From positions 62,001 to 126,000 of the forward strand of contig NZ_JAFIMU010000012.1 of the NCBI RefSeq assembly GCF_017302985.1: a DNA stretch of 64,000 nt, written 5' to 3'. A program made the translations under genes and the position numbers. Shown piece by piece: positions 35,811 through 45,519 of this stretch. Position 1 is the stretch's first letter. The number at the start of each line of letters is the position of its first letter. This DNA comes from Corallococcus macrosporus (lineage in GTDB: Bacteria; Myxococcota; Myxococcia; Myxococcales; Myxococcaceae). Under the pieces are notes generated by a model that had not been told where the DNA came from, ran no database searches, and was given only the letters and a program-made list of their open reading frames with translations.

Positions 35811-37930
35811 ACGAGCTGCGCGCGACGGTGGCGAAGCACAAGTCGACCGTGGAGGGCTTCGGCTCCGGCATCACGCCGCGCCTCTCCACCGCGAAGGGCG
35901 AAGTGGAGACCCTGGCCCAGGGCGTCGTGGAGCAGGTCGCCGCGCTGCGCCCGTCCATCTCCGGCTCACTGGGCGCGCTGCTCGCGCAGGTGAACGCGGC
36001 GAACGTGACGCTGACGGACCCCTCCCCCCGCTTCGACGCGCTCGCCACGGAGGTGCAGGGCCATCAGCAGACGCTGACGGCCTCCAGCACGACGGCGCGC
36101 ACGAAGGCGGAGTCGCTGGGCCAGGAAGCGACGGCGAAGAGCCAGGGGCTGGAGGCGCAGGCGAAGTCATCCGCCGAGTCGTCCCAGGGCCAGCTCACCG
36201 CGCTCCAGCAGCAGGTGGCCCAGAAGTGCGACGCGGACAAGAAGTCCTTCGACGCGAAGCTCGCGAAGCGCAAGGGCTCCAAGGAGGAGACGGAGGCCCG
36301 CCGCGCGCAGGGATACGCGCTGATTGATCAGACCCGCTCGCAGCTCACGCAGGACCTCACGGGCGTGGGGTCGACGATCGCTGCGGCGCTGGCGGCGGTG
36401 CTGGTGCGGCTGGCGACGTCCCGCGACGCGGCGACGGGCCGGAGCACGCAGCTCACGTCCACCCTGGACGGCGCGGTGAAGGACCCCGTGAGCGCGCTGG
36501 CCACGCTGCACCAGGAGATCGTCAACGCGGGCAAGACGACGAAGGACGCCCACCAGCAGCAGCAGTCCGCGCTGGAGACGCAGCGCAAGTCACTGGTGGA
36601 TCAGCTGATGGCCGCTGCCGCGGCGGCCGTGGCCATCGTGGACCCGCTGGACACCCAGGTGGCGCCGTCGCTGACGGCGGGCAAGACGCAGGCGGACGGG
36701 GCGCTGGACACGCTGGGCAAGACGATCGCCACACAGGTGGCCAGCGTCACGGCGCAGCTCACGGCGGTGGAGAAGCTCATCGACCAGGTGCAGAAGCAGG
36801 TGGAGTCCGCCATCACCACGGTGAGCGGCACCATCGATGGCCTGGTGCAGGGCGCGATCACGGCGGTGGAGACCCTCAAGGCGCCGCTGAAGGCGACGCT
36901 GGACGCGGCGTTCACCACGCTCGACACGCTGGTCGCGACGGTGAGCACCCTCAAGCAGCAGGTGATGGCGCTGTTCGAAGTCCTGCCCCAGAAGCTGGAG
37001 CAGCTTCAGACCCTCTTCCAGCAGATCGTCGGCTCGCTGGAGGCGCTGCTGGAGCGCGCCATGGGCCTCCTGGACGCCATCCCGGCCGCGGACCTGCCCA
37101 AGCCGCTGGTGAGCCCCGCGGTGCAGGGCATCACGCAGGTGGTGACGCAGATCACCACGCAACTGGGCACCCTCTCCTCCCAGGTGGGCACGCAGCTCAA
37201 GGCGGTGCAGGACACCATCGTGTCGCAGGTGGAGACGGTGCAGACGCAGGCGCAGACGCAGATCGACACGGCCACCACCCAGGCCGTGACGCAGATGGGC
37301 ACGCTCACGGACTCCATCCTCCAGGCCATCGAGCAGGCCTCCGCGCAGGTGGGCCAGGTCGTCGCCGCGGCCGTCACGCAGATCGGCACCGTGAAGGACC
37401 AGGGCGTGCAGCAGATCCAGGCCATGAAGCAGCAGGTGGCCGCGCGGGTGACGCCGCTGGACACGCAGGTGCCCCAGCGGCTGGAGGCCCTGGACGCGCA
37501 GGTGGGCTCCGGCATCGATGCGGCCGTGCAGGGCATGCAGACGGCGAGGGACTCGGCGGAGGGCCAGGTGACGTCCGCGAAGGGCCGGCTGGACTCGCAC
37601 CTGGGCACCACGAACACGTCCGTGACGGGCGGCCTGTCGTCGCTGGAGCAGGCCCGCACGGGCGCGGAGACGTCGCTCACCTCGCAGGCGGATCAGGCGC
37701 TCGCGGCCTTCAAGCAGCGCGCGGAGGGCCTGAAGTCAGGCGCCCAGACGCAGGTGGACTCCGTCTCCACCCAGGCCACGACGCAGAAGCCGCAGCTGCT
37801 CTCCCCGCTCGACGCGATTGGCGCCCAGCTCCAGGCGGGTGCCTTCGGGAAGCCGGTGACGGCGGCGAACGGCCGGGTGACGTCCGCGCTGAACGCGCTG
37901 GGGCCCCAGTTGGACGGCCTCGCGTCCTGA
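35807..37930 (+). CDS. Long heptad-repeat protein coupled to the VgrG-like gene
   Basis: A 707-residue, almost wholly alpha-helical protein of low complexity, rich in Ala, Thr, Gln, Val and Leu. It shows amphipathic repeats throughout (for example VTTQITTQLGTLSSQVGTQL and QTQAQTQIDTATTQAVTQMG), similar in character to apolipoprotein-like or phage tape-measure helices. No signal peptide or enzyme motif is visible. Its start lies in the stop codon of the VgrG-like gene, and the C-terminal tail of that protein has the same composition. It could be a VgrG cargo, a filament or a sheath-length element; this is inference. It converges directly on tssJ with one base between stops. Confidence 0.7.
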   Translation: MNELRATVAKHKSTVEGFGSGITPRLSTAKGEVETLAQGVVEQVAALRPSISGSLGALLAQVNAANVTLTDPSPRFDALATEVQGHQQTLTASSTTARTKAESLGQEATAKSQGLEAQAKSSAESSQGQLTALQQQVAQKCDADKKSFDAKLAKRKGSKEETEARRAQGYALIDQTRSQLTQDLTGVGSTIAAALAAVLVRLATSRDAATGRSTQLTSTLDGAVKDPVSALATLHQEIVNAGKTTKDAHQQQQSALETQRKSLVDQLMAAAAAAVAIVDPLDTQVAPSLTAGKTQADGALDTLGKTIATQVASVTAQLTAVEKLIDQVQKQVESAITTVSGTIDGLVQGAITAVETLKAPLKATLDAAFTTLDTLVATVSTLKQQVMALFEVLPQKLEQLQTLFQQIVGSLEALLERAMGLLDAIPAADLPKPLVSPAVQGITQVVTQITTQLGTLSSQVGTQLKAVQDTIVSQVETVQTQAQTQIDTATTQAVTQMGTLTDSILQAIEQASAQVGQVVAAAVTQIGTVKDQGVQQIQAMKQQVAARVTPLDTQVPQRLEALDAQVGSGIDAAVQGMQTARDSAEGQVTSAKGRLDSHLGTTNTSVTGGLSSLEQARTGAETSLTSQADQALAAFKQRAEGLKSGAQTQVDSVSTQATTQKPQLLSPLDAIGAQLQAGAFGKPVTAANGRVTSALNALGPQLDGLAS

Positions 37931-37931
37931 C

Positions 37932-38423
37932 CTACTTGGGCGTCGCGACGGCTTCGGGCGCCTTGGGCGCTTCCGGGGCCTTGGGGGCTTCCGCTGGCGT
38001 GGACTCCTGGGCCGGCACGCCCTTGGGCAGGTCCGTGCGGATGCGGCTCTCCTGCAGCTCGATGTCCACCGACCTGGGCACCGGCACGTCCAGCAGCGCC
38101 TGCCACGCGCCGTTGGGCGTCGTGAAGAGGAAGCTCACCGCCACCGCCTGCTCCGGCGGCAGGGGGATCTTCACCTGCTTCGTGCGGCTCGGGTAGATGA
38201 CCACCGTCTGGAGCACGGACTCGTCCGGGCTGATGACCTTGGCCGCGACGTCCGCGTAGCCCTCCGTCATCGTCGTCTTCGACACCGTGCGGATCAGCAT
38301 GTACAGCGGCCGGCCCTGGTTGGTGCCCGCCGGCGCCCTGACGTTCACCGTCAGGCTGGGCGCCGCGCAGCTGCCCGCCACCACCGCTGTCACCAGACCC
38401 GCCGCCAGCCTCACGCCCTTCAT
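37932..38423 (-). CDS. tssJ: Type VI secretion lipoprotein TssJ
   Basis: From the ATG at 38423 the 163-residue product has a signal peptide and lipobox VVAGSC, then a beta-sandwich region (LTVNVRAP, PLYMLIRTVSK, VVIYPSRTKQVKIPLP, AVSFLFTTPNGAW) in the pattern of TssJ. TssJ is the outer-membrane lipoprotein that binds TssM in the membrane complex. The C-terminal Pro/Ala/Glu tail is extra. The start overlaps the stop of tssM by four bases, and it is the last gene of the long minus-strand series. Confidence 0.82.
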   Translation of the reverse strand: MKGVRLAAGLVTAVVAGSCAAPSLTVNVRAPAGTNQGRPLYMLIRTVSKTTMTEGYADVAAKVISPDESVLQTVVIYPSRTKQVKIPLPPEQAVAVSFLFTTPNGAWQALLDVPVPRSVDIELQESRIRTDLPKGVPAQESTPAEAPKAPEAPKAPEAVATPK

Positions 38424-41400
38424 GGCACCACCCCACGGAATGGCGCCCAAGGCTCGCCGCGCAACCCGAAGCTGATCTCCAGCACCTTCTCGTTCGCTGC
38501 CAGCCCACGCCCCGGCAGCACCCACACCACGTTTGACTGGTCCGTCAGCGTCGCGGACTCCAGCAGGCGGAAGCAGTTCCACGAAGACTCGGACATCTCC
38601 ATGGAGCGGTAGCGCTTCCCGTCCCGCGACGGCGAGCGCAGCTCCACGCCGATGGACGACGGTTGCGGGCTCCACCAGCTCAGCGGGAACTCGCCCCACG
38701 CCGGCCGCTGGTTGAACCCGAACGACGCCGCGCCGCCGCACTTCAGGTACGACAGCGTCACGAAGCTGTCCGGCGTGGGCGCCGTCGGCAGCGGCAGCGG
38801 ACGCACCTGCATCGGGATGGGCCGGGGCTTGCCTTCGTCATCCCACAGCAGCTTCGACAGGCGGCCCAGTTGGCCCAGCGCGGTGAGCATGCGCGGCGGC
38901 AGGAGCAGCCGCGACTTCAGCGGATAGCGCAGCGACCAGTCCGTCCCGCGCTCCTCCACCACCGGCGACAGCACCTGGGTGACGTACTGCCAGAAGGCTC
39001 CGTCCTTGCGGCGCAGCACCTCCAGCTCCACCGGGTCCACTTCCTGCGACGCGCTGGGGTTGAACGGGTAGCGCTTGATGAGCGGATCCAGCGTGCGGCG
39101 GGCCTGGTACGTCCACTGCTCCGCGATGACGCGCTCCAGCTCCGCGCGACCCCGGTTGCGCACGACGACGAAGGGCTGGCGGAACGGCAGTCGGAACTCG
39201 CCCACCAGGCCGTGCTGATCCAGCCACGCGTCCACCCGGCGCAGGTACGAGTCCTCCTCCTCCAGCAGCATGCTCAGCGCCACGCGTCCCACCGGCGACA
39301 GCATCTCCGCCAGCTGCGAGCCCGCCGAGGACGCCATCGCACCAGTGGGCGCCGCGGGATCCTTGGGCGCGGCGGGCTTCACCGGCGCGGGCTTCACCCC
39401 GGACAGCTCCTGCTGAAGCTGCGACACCAGCGTGGTGTAGGCCGCCAGCTCCGTGAGCGCACCGGCCTTGTCCGGCGTCATCAGCTGCACCACCGGCTTG
39501 AAGGGTGCCACCGCCTCGCGCATCGGCGCGTAGTACTCGCTGTCCAGCGGACCCACGCCCGCGCGGACCGCCACGTCGCGCAGCATGGCCTCCAGCGGGG
39601 AGGACGGCTGCAGCAGCACGGACAGGTCGCTGGCCAGCGAGCCGCGCGGCGTGGTGCGGAAGCGGTAGCCCCGGTAGGTGGCGTAGAGGTCCTGGCCGTA
39701 GCGCTTCGCGAACGTCTCCACCTTGCCCTGCACGAAGGTGGCGCGCTCCACGGCCTCCTCGCGCGACAGGCTCGACTTGGCCAGCCGCTCGGTGAACTCG
39801 TCCACCAGGGGGCTCAGCTGCGCGTCGAAGGCGGCCTTGCCCAGCACCTTGCCCACCACCGGGGCCTGGCCGCTGGTGAACTCCGTCTCGTCGTCCCCCA
39901 CTCCCTCGGAGGCGACCTCGGACGTCGTCTCACCCGTGCGCGGGTTGAGCGCGTTGCCGTCGAACGGCGAGCGGCCCGTCTCCTTCAGCGTGCGCAGCAC
40001 CTTGTCCAGCAGCTGCCGCGACACGTCCATCGGGCGGAACTCGTAGTCGCGCCGCAGCACCTCCACCTGGTAGCGCGCGTCGCCGTCGCTGGGGGCGAAG
40101 AGGCCGTCCGCGCGGGTGAGCAGCTGCGCGGGCGTCATGCGGGAGGCAGCGCGCAGGGCGGCGTCCGCTTCGTCCTCCATGCGCAGGATGGCCTCCAGCG
40201 TCTGGCGGTTCTGGCGCAGCCAGTCCAGCGAGTCCAGCAGGCTGCCCACGCCCTTGAGCTGGCTTGCGTCCGGCTCCGCGTCCGACGCGTTGATGAGGTC
40301 CATCACCTTCCGCGCGGAGCTGTAAGGCGCCGTCTCCGCCAGCGAGGCGCGCAGCCGCTCACGGTCGTCGGCCAGCGCGCGCCACCGGGCCAGGTCCAGC
40401 TCCTTCGCGGCCAGCACGTCCTGCAGCTGCGTGAAGTGCTCGCGCCACGGGCCCAGCAGGCCGTCCATCGTCAGGTAGGCGAAGGGCCAGCGCGTCCAGG
40501 GGACGTTCTCATCGAAGGGCTTGTCGCTGGCGATGACGTAGTTGGCGATCATCGGCTCCGCGAGGCCCATCGCATCCAGCCAGTTGGGCTCCTGGTCCGC
40601 GCCGGACAGGCTCAACCCGAAGGCCTCCGCCGTCCAACCGAGCTGCTTCTTGTGCGCGCCGTGCACGCTGTGCAGCACGAACTGGCCCAGGTCCTCGTTG
40701 CGCGAGGCGTAGAGCACGCCCAGCGTGTAGAGCACCTGCTCCGGACGGCAGAGCGTCTCCTGGTGGCAGCCGTCGTCCACCGCCCGCGACGGGGTCAGCG
40801 GCGTGGCGCGCGTGCCCCGGCTGGTGAACGCGGGCGCGGGCTGGCAGCCGGGAATCTCGCTGGCGCATCGCCGGCACTGGTCCTGGCACTTCTCCAGCAT
40901 CGGCTTCAGGTAGGACATCCGGATGCTGCGCGCGAGCCGGGCCCGCAGCTCCTCCCACTCGTCGGTGAAGCTGTGGGCCAGGGGCGGCCAGTAGCGCGTG
41001 GCGCCCCAGAGGTCCTCCATGGCGCGCACCGCTTCGTTCGTCTGGGACTCCACCACGGAGCCGGACACGCTCTGGTTGCGCTCCTCCAGCCGCTGCACCG
41101 TCACCTGGAACGCGTCCAGCTTGTCCTGTGCGCGCAGGAGCAGCCGGTAGAAGTGCGCGTAGGCCAGCAGCACCGGCAGGCAGCACACCGCGACGATGGC
41201 CGCGCACCGGCGCAGGTGCGTCCAGCGGTAGTCCCGGACCAGCCGCTCCACGGGTTGATCCGCCCGCACCGCCAGCGCCCCGGTGGGCTGCGCGTCCTTC
41301 TCCTTCGACGTCAGGTAGATGCGCTGGAGGTTCAGCGGATACGCCAGCGAGCCGCCCTCCACCAGCGTGGACACGAAGCGCCCCAGCACCGCGAACGCCT

Positions 41401-42241
41401 CGCCGCCGCGCGAGTAGAAGGACGCCAGCCGCTCGAACGCGTCCGGCGCCAGGGAGGTGAGCCCCAGCGCCAGGTACTTCTCCATGGGCTGGAGCGCGTT
41501 CGCCAGCTCCCCTTCCCTGCCGGCCGGCGGCACCGCCAGTTGGAGCGGGACGCCGTTGGCGCGCAGGAGCTGCGCGAAGTCCGCGTAGCCGTCCAGCGTG
41601 TCCATGTGCGTGAGGACCAGCCGCGTCTCCACGGGCGCCTGGCACACCTCCGACAGGAGGTTGAGCTTGCCGCGCAGGAGCTGGGTGACGCGCTTCACCT
41701 CGTCCGGCGAGGTCTCCAGCAGCCAGCCCACCTTCAGGACGATGACGGCGCGGCCCACGTGCTTGCGCCCGAAGGTGGCCTTCCACAGCCGGCGCAGCGC
41801 GCGCCGCGCGTGGTGCGAGTCGTCCTCCAGCACGGGCGCGGACAGCTCCTGCACGACGACTTCCGGCCCCAGGAAGATCTTGAGGAGCGGGTCGTCCGTG
41901 TAGCTGGGCATGAACTGGCGCTGCTGCCGCTCCCAGTCCACCTCCGCCTCGATGAGGTCCGACTTGCCGCTGCCCGCGGGGCCCAGCACCACCAGCGTGG
42001 GGAAGTCCCGCACGGACGCGCGGAAGCGCCACGGCAGCTTCGCCAGGAACTGCTTGCGGATGGCCAGCAGCTGTCCCGACGCCAGCGGCTTCTGCTCGCC
42101 CGCGAGCGCCGGACCGCGCTGCTTGTGCTTGCGCCACCACAGCGTCACGCCCACGCCAATGGCCGCGAGCAGCACCACGATGCCCAGCACGAGCACCCAG
42201 TGGGCCTTCAACGCGGCCAGGATGGACTGGATCACGCCCAC
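38420..42241 (-). CDS. tssM: Type VI secretion membrane subunit TssM (IcmF family)
   Basis: The 1273-residue product begins at a GTG. It has two N-terminal helices in a hairpin-free arrangement (HWVLVLGIVVLLAAIGVGVT), a Walker A at 87-94 (GPAGSGKS) in a GTPase-like cytoplasmic domain, a further helix near 345-365, and a large periplasmic part that ends in the beta-rich domain which binds TssJ. This is the IcmF/TssM organisation. It forms the trans-envelope complex with TssL and TssJ. It overlaps tssJ by four bases and follows a small gene by two bases. Confidence 0.93.
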   Translation of the reverse strand: MGVIQSILAALKAHWVLVLGIVVLLAAIGVGVTLWWRKHKQRGPALAGEQKPLASGQLLAIRKQFLAKLPWRFRASVRDFPTLVVLGPAGSGKSDLIEAEVDWERQQRQFMPSYTDDPLLKIFLGPEVVVQELSAPVLEDDSHHARRALRRLWKATFGRKHVGRAVIVLKVGWLLETSPDEVKRVTQLLRGKLNLLSEVCQAPVETRLVLTHMDTLDGYADFAQLLRANGVPLQLAVPPAGREGELANALQPMEKYLALGLTSLAPDAFERLASFYSRGGEAFAVLGRFVSTLVEGGSLAYPLNLQRIYLTSKEKDAQPTGALAVRADQPVERLVRDYRWTHLRRCAAIVAVCCLPVLLAYAHFYRLLLRAQDKLDAFQVTVQRLEERNQSVSGSVVESQTNEAVRAMEDLWGATRYWPPLAHSFTDEWEELRARLARSIRMSYLKPMLEKCQDQCRRCASEIPGCQPAPAFTSRGTRATPLTPSRAVDDGCHQETLCRPEQVLYTLGVLYASRNEDLGQFVLHSVHGAHKKQLGWTAEAFGLSLSGADQEPNWLDAMGLAEPMIANYVIASDKPFDENVPWTRWPFAYLTMDGLLGPWREHFTQLQDVLAAKELDLARWRALADDRERLRASLAETAPYSSARKVMDLINASDAEPDASQLKGVGSLLDSLDWLRQNRQTLEAILRMEDEADAALRAASRMTPAQLLTRADGLFAPSDGDARYQVEVLRRDYEFRPMDVSRQLLDKVLRTLKETGRSPFDGNALNPRTGETTSEVASEGVGDDETEFTSGQAPVVGKVLGKAAFDAQLSPLVDEFTERLAKSSLSREEAVERATFVQGKVETFAKRYGQDLYATYRGYRFRTTPRGSLASDLSVLLQPSSPLEAMLRDVAVRAGVGPLDSEYYAPMREAVAPFKPVVQLMTPDKAGALTELAAYTTLVSQLQQELSGVKPAPVKPAAPKDPAAPTGAMASSAGSQLAEMLSPVGRVALSMLLEEEDSYLRRVDAWLDQHGLVGEFRLPFRQPFVVVRNRGRAELERVIAEQWTYQARRTLDPLIKRYPFNPSASQEVDPVELEVLRRKDGAFWQYVTQVLSPVVEERGTDWSLRYPLKSRLLLPPRMLTALGQLGRLSKLLWDDEGKPRPIPMQVRPLPLPTAPTPDSFVTLSYLKCGGAASFGFNQRPAWGEFPLSWWSPQPSSIGVELRSPSRDGKRYRSMEMSESSWNCFRLLESATLTDQSNVVWVLPGRGLAANEKVLEISFGLRGEPWAPFRGVVP

Positions 42242-42243
42242 GG

Positions 42244-42576
42244 TCAGCCGCCACTCCTTCCGGCCGGCTTCACGGCGAGCTGGAGCGCTTCCAGCACGTC
42301 CTCCGCCTCTTCCAGCGTGGCGGTGAGCTTCGCGCGCAGCTTCTCCTGCTCCGGAGGCGACGGCAGCATCCCGTCCCCAGGCGGATCCAGCGCCACCAGC
42401 CCCTCACGCACGGAGTCCAGCAGCGGCTGCACGCCCTCGCGCAGGGAGCCCAGCTCCGCGCCCACCTGCTGCTCCAGCGCGTCCAGCAGCGCGAGCGCCT
42501 TGGGTGGAGCCTTGGGCGCTGTCGCGGGAGCACGGCCGTCGCGTGTCGGGAAGGGCCTCAATTGGAGACCCACCAC
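42244..42576 (-). CDS. Small helical protein between tssL and tssM
   Basis: The 110-residue product starts at a GTG inside the last codons of tssL (19-base overlap) and ends 2 bases before tssM. It consists of a basic N-terminus, then two or three amphipathic helices (LALLDALEQQVGAELGSLRE, EKLRAKLTATLEEAEDVLEA). No signal peptide or membrane segment. Its position, wedged between TssL and TssM, suggests an accessory of the membrane complex, but I do not recognise the family. Confidence 0.6.
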   Translation of the reverse strand: MVGLQLRPFPTRDGRAPATAPKAPPKALALLDALEQQVGAELGSLREGVQPLLDSVREGLVALDPPGDGMLPSPPEQEKLRAKLTATLEEAEDVLEALQLAVKPAGRSGG

Positions 42577-43199
42577 AGGAAGATGGGCAGCCCCAGGACG
42601 ATGGCGGCCGTCACGGCGTAGTAGTGCACCGGGAAGTCGTAGACGGTGGGCACCGAGGACGGCACCACCGGCGCGGGCGGCGCCAGGGCGGCCGGCTGCG
42701 GGATGCGCTCGGAGAGGCGCTTCGACACATCGCGGATGCGCTCCGGCTGCCCCACGAGGCGGCCGGTGAAGCCCGCGGCCAGGCAGAAGCGGATCATCTC
42801 GAAGACGATGGTGGGGGTGTCATTGCGACGCAACTTCTCTTCCACGAAGTCGTAGAAGAGGTCGCCACCGGAGTCGACCTGGAACAGGTTCTGCTGCAGG
42901 AGCGGCCAGAGATGTTGCTCCGCGTCCGACAGCCGCCGCAGCACCCACTCATCCAGGAAGAAGACGAAGGGACGGATCAGATCCTCCACTTCGTCCGGAG
43001 TCATGTCCGCGCCGAACGCGGCGCGCAGGCGCTCCAGTTCCACCATGAGCGCCTGCTCCAGGTGGCCCAGGGCCTCCTGCCCCACCCTGCCCTGCGGACG
43101 GCGCGCACCCGGGGCCGGCTCGGCGGGCAGGGCCCGGTCGAGGAGCTGACGCACGCGACGCTGCGTGGCCAGGAGTGCGTTCCAATGCTCCAGTTTCAT
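42558..43199 (-). CDS. tssL: Type VI secretion membrane subunit TssL (DotU family)
   Basis: The 213-residue product has the DotU/TssL hook-shaped cytoplasmic domain (EDLIRPFVFFLDEWVL, LFYDFVEEKLRR, IRFCLAAGFTGRL) and a single C-terminal membrane helix (YAVTAAIVLGLPIFLWWV), the tail-anchored topology typical of TssL. No peptidoglycan-binding extension is present. TssL recruits TssE/TssK and the baseplate to the TssM-TssJ complex. The gap to tssF is 12 bases. Confidence 0.9.
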   Translation of the reverse strand: MKLEHWNALLATQRRVRQLLDRALPAEPAPGARRPQGRVGQEALGHLEQALMVELERLRAAFGADMTPDEVEDLIRPFVFFLDEWVLRRLSDAEQHLWPLLQQNLFQVDSGGDLFYDFVEEKLRRNDTPTIVFEMIRFCLAAGFTGRLVGQPERIRDVSKRLSERIPQPAALAPPAPVVPSSVPTVYDFPVHYYAVTAAIVLGLPIFLWWVSN

Positions 43200-43211
43200 G
43201 CGTGTGTTTGA

Positions 43212-44858
43212 CTATGTTGGAAGCTGTAGCGGCCCCAACCCGGCCACCGAGGCCTTGAGCTCGACGGTCGCCTCGTTGTTCCAAGCATCAAGCAGGTCCC
43301 TCAACTGCTCAAGAAAGCAGATGACGACAGGCTCGAAGCTCTGGTCGAAGGGCTCCATCACGGCCTCGTAGGCGTGGCGGATCCCCGAACCCTTGAGCGC
43401 GCTGTCGGGCACCACACTGAACTTCAACTCCTTGAGCCACGGAAGGACGCGGCGGAACGGGCTCTCCGCGGGGGTCCCCAGGTGACCCAGCAGGGCGACC
43501 ACCTCGTCCCGGCCCAGCGTGGGCTTCGCCTTCCATGCGAGGAATTGCGTCAACGCCTCGACATCATCCCGTAGCACGCTGTCGCGGTGGGGCTGGAGGC
43601 TGCCCACCGTCTGCCATTTCAGGCCCTCGATGTGACGGCCCGGCACGGACACCTCCACCCTGCCCGCCGCCTGCGCGGAGAACTGCGGCTGGTGCCACAG
43701 CGCCTCCAACACGATCTTGCGCGGCGCCGTGAACGCCTCCGGCATGCGCACGATGAGGCTCTGCCGGGACGTGAGCTTCTCGTCGAAGGTCTCGTCCACC
43801 TCGTAGCTGGGGCCCTTGCCGGGCAGGAACGCGGGCCGCAGCGGGGACAGGCCCGCCTTGGTCATCTCGAAGACGCCCGTCACCGAGTGCAGGCTGAACT
43901 CGCGCCCCGCGCTCATGCTGAGGATGGGGTGCTCCGCGCGCGTGCCGTCCGCCACCACCACCTGCGCGGGCTCCGCCTTCAGGTTCACCACCGGCACGGT
44001 GAAGAGCTGGAAGAAGTCCGGGTGCAGCGAGCGCCCCACCGTCCAGTCCTTGTCCAGGTCCAGGCAGAGGCAGAAGCGCATCCAGGAGCTGCCGCGCGGC
44101 GGCGGCACCTTCACGTGCACGAAGAGCTGCTGTTCCGGGAACTGGAAGAACGCGCGCAGGCGCTGGAACGGGTGCGCGTAGAGGCCGCCGTCGTCCGGCG
44201 CGGGCGGGTCCCGGTTGAAGGACACCTCGCAGGGGCTGCCCACGGAGTGCTCATCCGCCTGTTCGTCGTAGACGACGCTCACCTGCTTCAGGTGCTTGCG
44301 CAGCGCGTGGAACACCGCCAGCGACGAGCGGTACTCGTCCAGGTGCCGCACGTGCAGGCTGAGCACGTCGATGGGGTCCTTGCGCGCGAAGCGGGACTCG
44401 AAGCGCAGGATGAGCCGGTGGCCGCTTCGCACCTGCGGCACCACGTCCGTACCCTTGAGGAAGATGGGCAGCACGCGCAGGTCGCGCTGGAGGCGGAAGG
44501 AGCCCGCCACCCCTTCCGCGGGCGTCAGCCGCAGCTCCGTGCCCCGGGTGAGGAGCACCGGCTCCACCATCTTCTCCGTGGGCACGGCCTGCGCCATGGC
44601 GGCGGCGGGCACGGGCTCCAGGAGGAAGTCGAAGAAGCCCGCGAACAGCCGGCGCCAGGTGGAGCGCAGGTTGTGCAGCGTGGCGTGCCGCGTCTGCACG
44701 GAGAAGAACGCCATCGCCTCGATGAGGCGGCGCACGTCCGGGTCCTCGCGGTCCAACGGAGCCGCCGGGTGCCGCTCCTGGAAGCGCTGCCGGAAGCGCT
44801 CCAGCCCGTCCAGCTCCGACAGGAAGTCCAGGTAGATCTTCTCGGAGAAGTCCTTCAC
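43212..44858 (-). CDS. tssF: Type VI secretion baseplate subunit TssF
   Basis: The 548-residue product starts at a GTG and has the TssF/VasA N-terminus (DFLSELDGLERFRQRFQERH, DVRRLIEAMAFFSVQTRHAT). Downstream beta-rich segments (LTRGTELRLTPAEGV, LSLHVRHLDEYRSS) follow the family order. With TssG and TssK it forms the wedge of the baseplate. It is slightly shorter than most members (about 590). tssG is not adjacent but lies at 51871. Confidence 0.85.
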   Translation of the reverse strand: MKDFSEKIYLDFLSELDGLERFRQRFQERHPAAPLDREDPDVRRLIEAMAFFSVQTRHATLHNLRSTWRRLFAGFFDFLLEPVPAAAMAQAVPTEKMVEPVLLTRGTELRLTPAEGVAGSFRLQRDLRVLPIFLKGTDVVPQVRSGHRLILRFESRFARKDPIDVLSLHVRHLDEYRSSLAVFHALRKHLKQVSVVYDEQADEHSVGSPCEVSFNRDPPAPDDGGLYAHPFQRLRAFFQFPEQQLFVHVKVPPPRGSSWMRFCLCLDLDKDWTVGRSLHPDFFQLFTVPVVNLKAEPAQVVVADGTRAEHPILSMSAGREFSLHSVTGVFEMTKAGLSPLRPAFLPGKGPSYEVDETFDEKLTSRQSLIVRMPEAFTAPRKIVLEALWHQPQFSAQAAGRVEVSVPGRHIEGLKWQTVGSLQPHRDSVLRDDVEALTQFLAWKAKPTLGRDEVVALLGHLGTPAESPFRRVLPWLKELKFSVVPDSALKGSGIRHAYEAVMEPFDQSFEPVVICFLEQLRDLLDAWNNEATVELKASVAGLGPLQLPT

Positions 44859-44901
44859 CGCCCGCTCTCCCGCCGTACGTCCGTTGTTGCCATGTGTTCC
44901 G

Positions 44902-45504
44902 TCAGCCCAGCTTCACCAGCGTGCCGCCCACGCTGGTGATGGAGCCCTTCAGGTTCGCCATGCCGCTGCTCTCCAGGTCGAGCTTGCCGGTGCCGGACAC
45001 CTTGGTCATCGCGCCGGACATCTCCGCCTGGGACTTGCCGGCCAATTTCAGCGTCATGCCGTCCACCTTCGCCTCGCCGCCGGACGTCACCATCTCCGCG
45101 CCCGCGTTGCCCTTCATGGCCAGCTTGGACGTGGCCTCGATGTTCACGTTGGCGCTGGAGGACAGCTTCGCGTCGCTGGTGGCCGTCTGGGTGAGCTTGG
45201 CGCTGGACGTGAGCGTCATGTCCTTGGTGCTCTCCACCGTGAGCGTGTCCTGGCTGGTCCACTTGGAGACGCCCTTGGACTTCATCGTGAGGGTCTGCGT
45301 GTCGAAGGTGAGGTCCTTCACCGTCACGACGATGCTGTCCTGCTTCTGCACGATGGTGCTCGTCTCCTGCTGGCCCTTCACCGTGATGGTGATGCTGGTG
45401 CCGTCCATGACGACGGTCTGGGTGATCTGATCATCCGCGTTGTCGACCTGGACGGTGATGCCCTTCACCTTGTCCAGCTCGATCTTGCAAACCAGCGTGC
45501 CCAT
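44902..45504 (-). CDS. Stand-alone VgrG beta-helix needle protein
   Basis: The 200-residue product is a regular series of short beta-strand repeats (for example STKDMTLTSSAKLTQTATSD, SSANVNIEATSKLAMKGNAG) like the gp5 C-terminal beta-helix of VgrG (DUF2345/gp5 needle pattern), with Gly/Ser/Thr/Lys at turn positions. In classical VgrG this domain is part of the same polypeptide. Here it is encoded 15 bases after the gp27/OB-like vgrG gene, so the spike appears split into two chains. A GGGAGGGACCG sequence precedes the ATG. Confidence 0.75.
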   Translation of the reverse strand: MGTLVCKIELDKVKGITVQVDNADDQITQTVVMDGTSITITVKGQQETSTIVQKQDSIVVTVKDLTFDTQTLTMKSKGVSKWTSQDTLTVESTKDMTLTSSAKLTQTATSDAKLSSSANVNIEATSKLAMKGNAGAEMVTSGGEAKVDGMTLKLAGKSQAEMSGAMTKVSGTGKLDLESSGMANLKGSITSVGGTLVKLG

Positions 45505-45519
45505 CGGTCCCTCCCGCCG

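Noticed and set aside
38663-42769. A 1368-codon open frame on the plus strand opposite tssM
   Set aside because: It mirrors a real IcmF-family gene, has Arg/His/Leu-rich composition typical of the antisense of GC-rich genes, and shows no domain.
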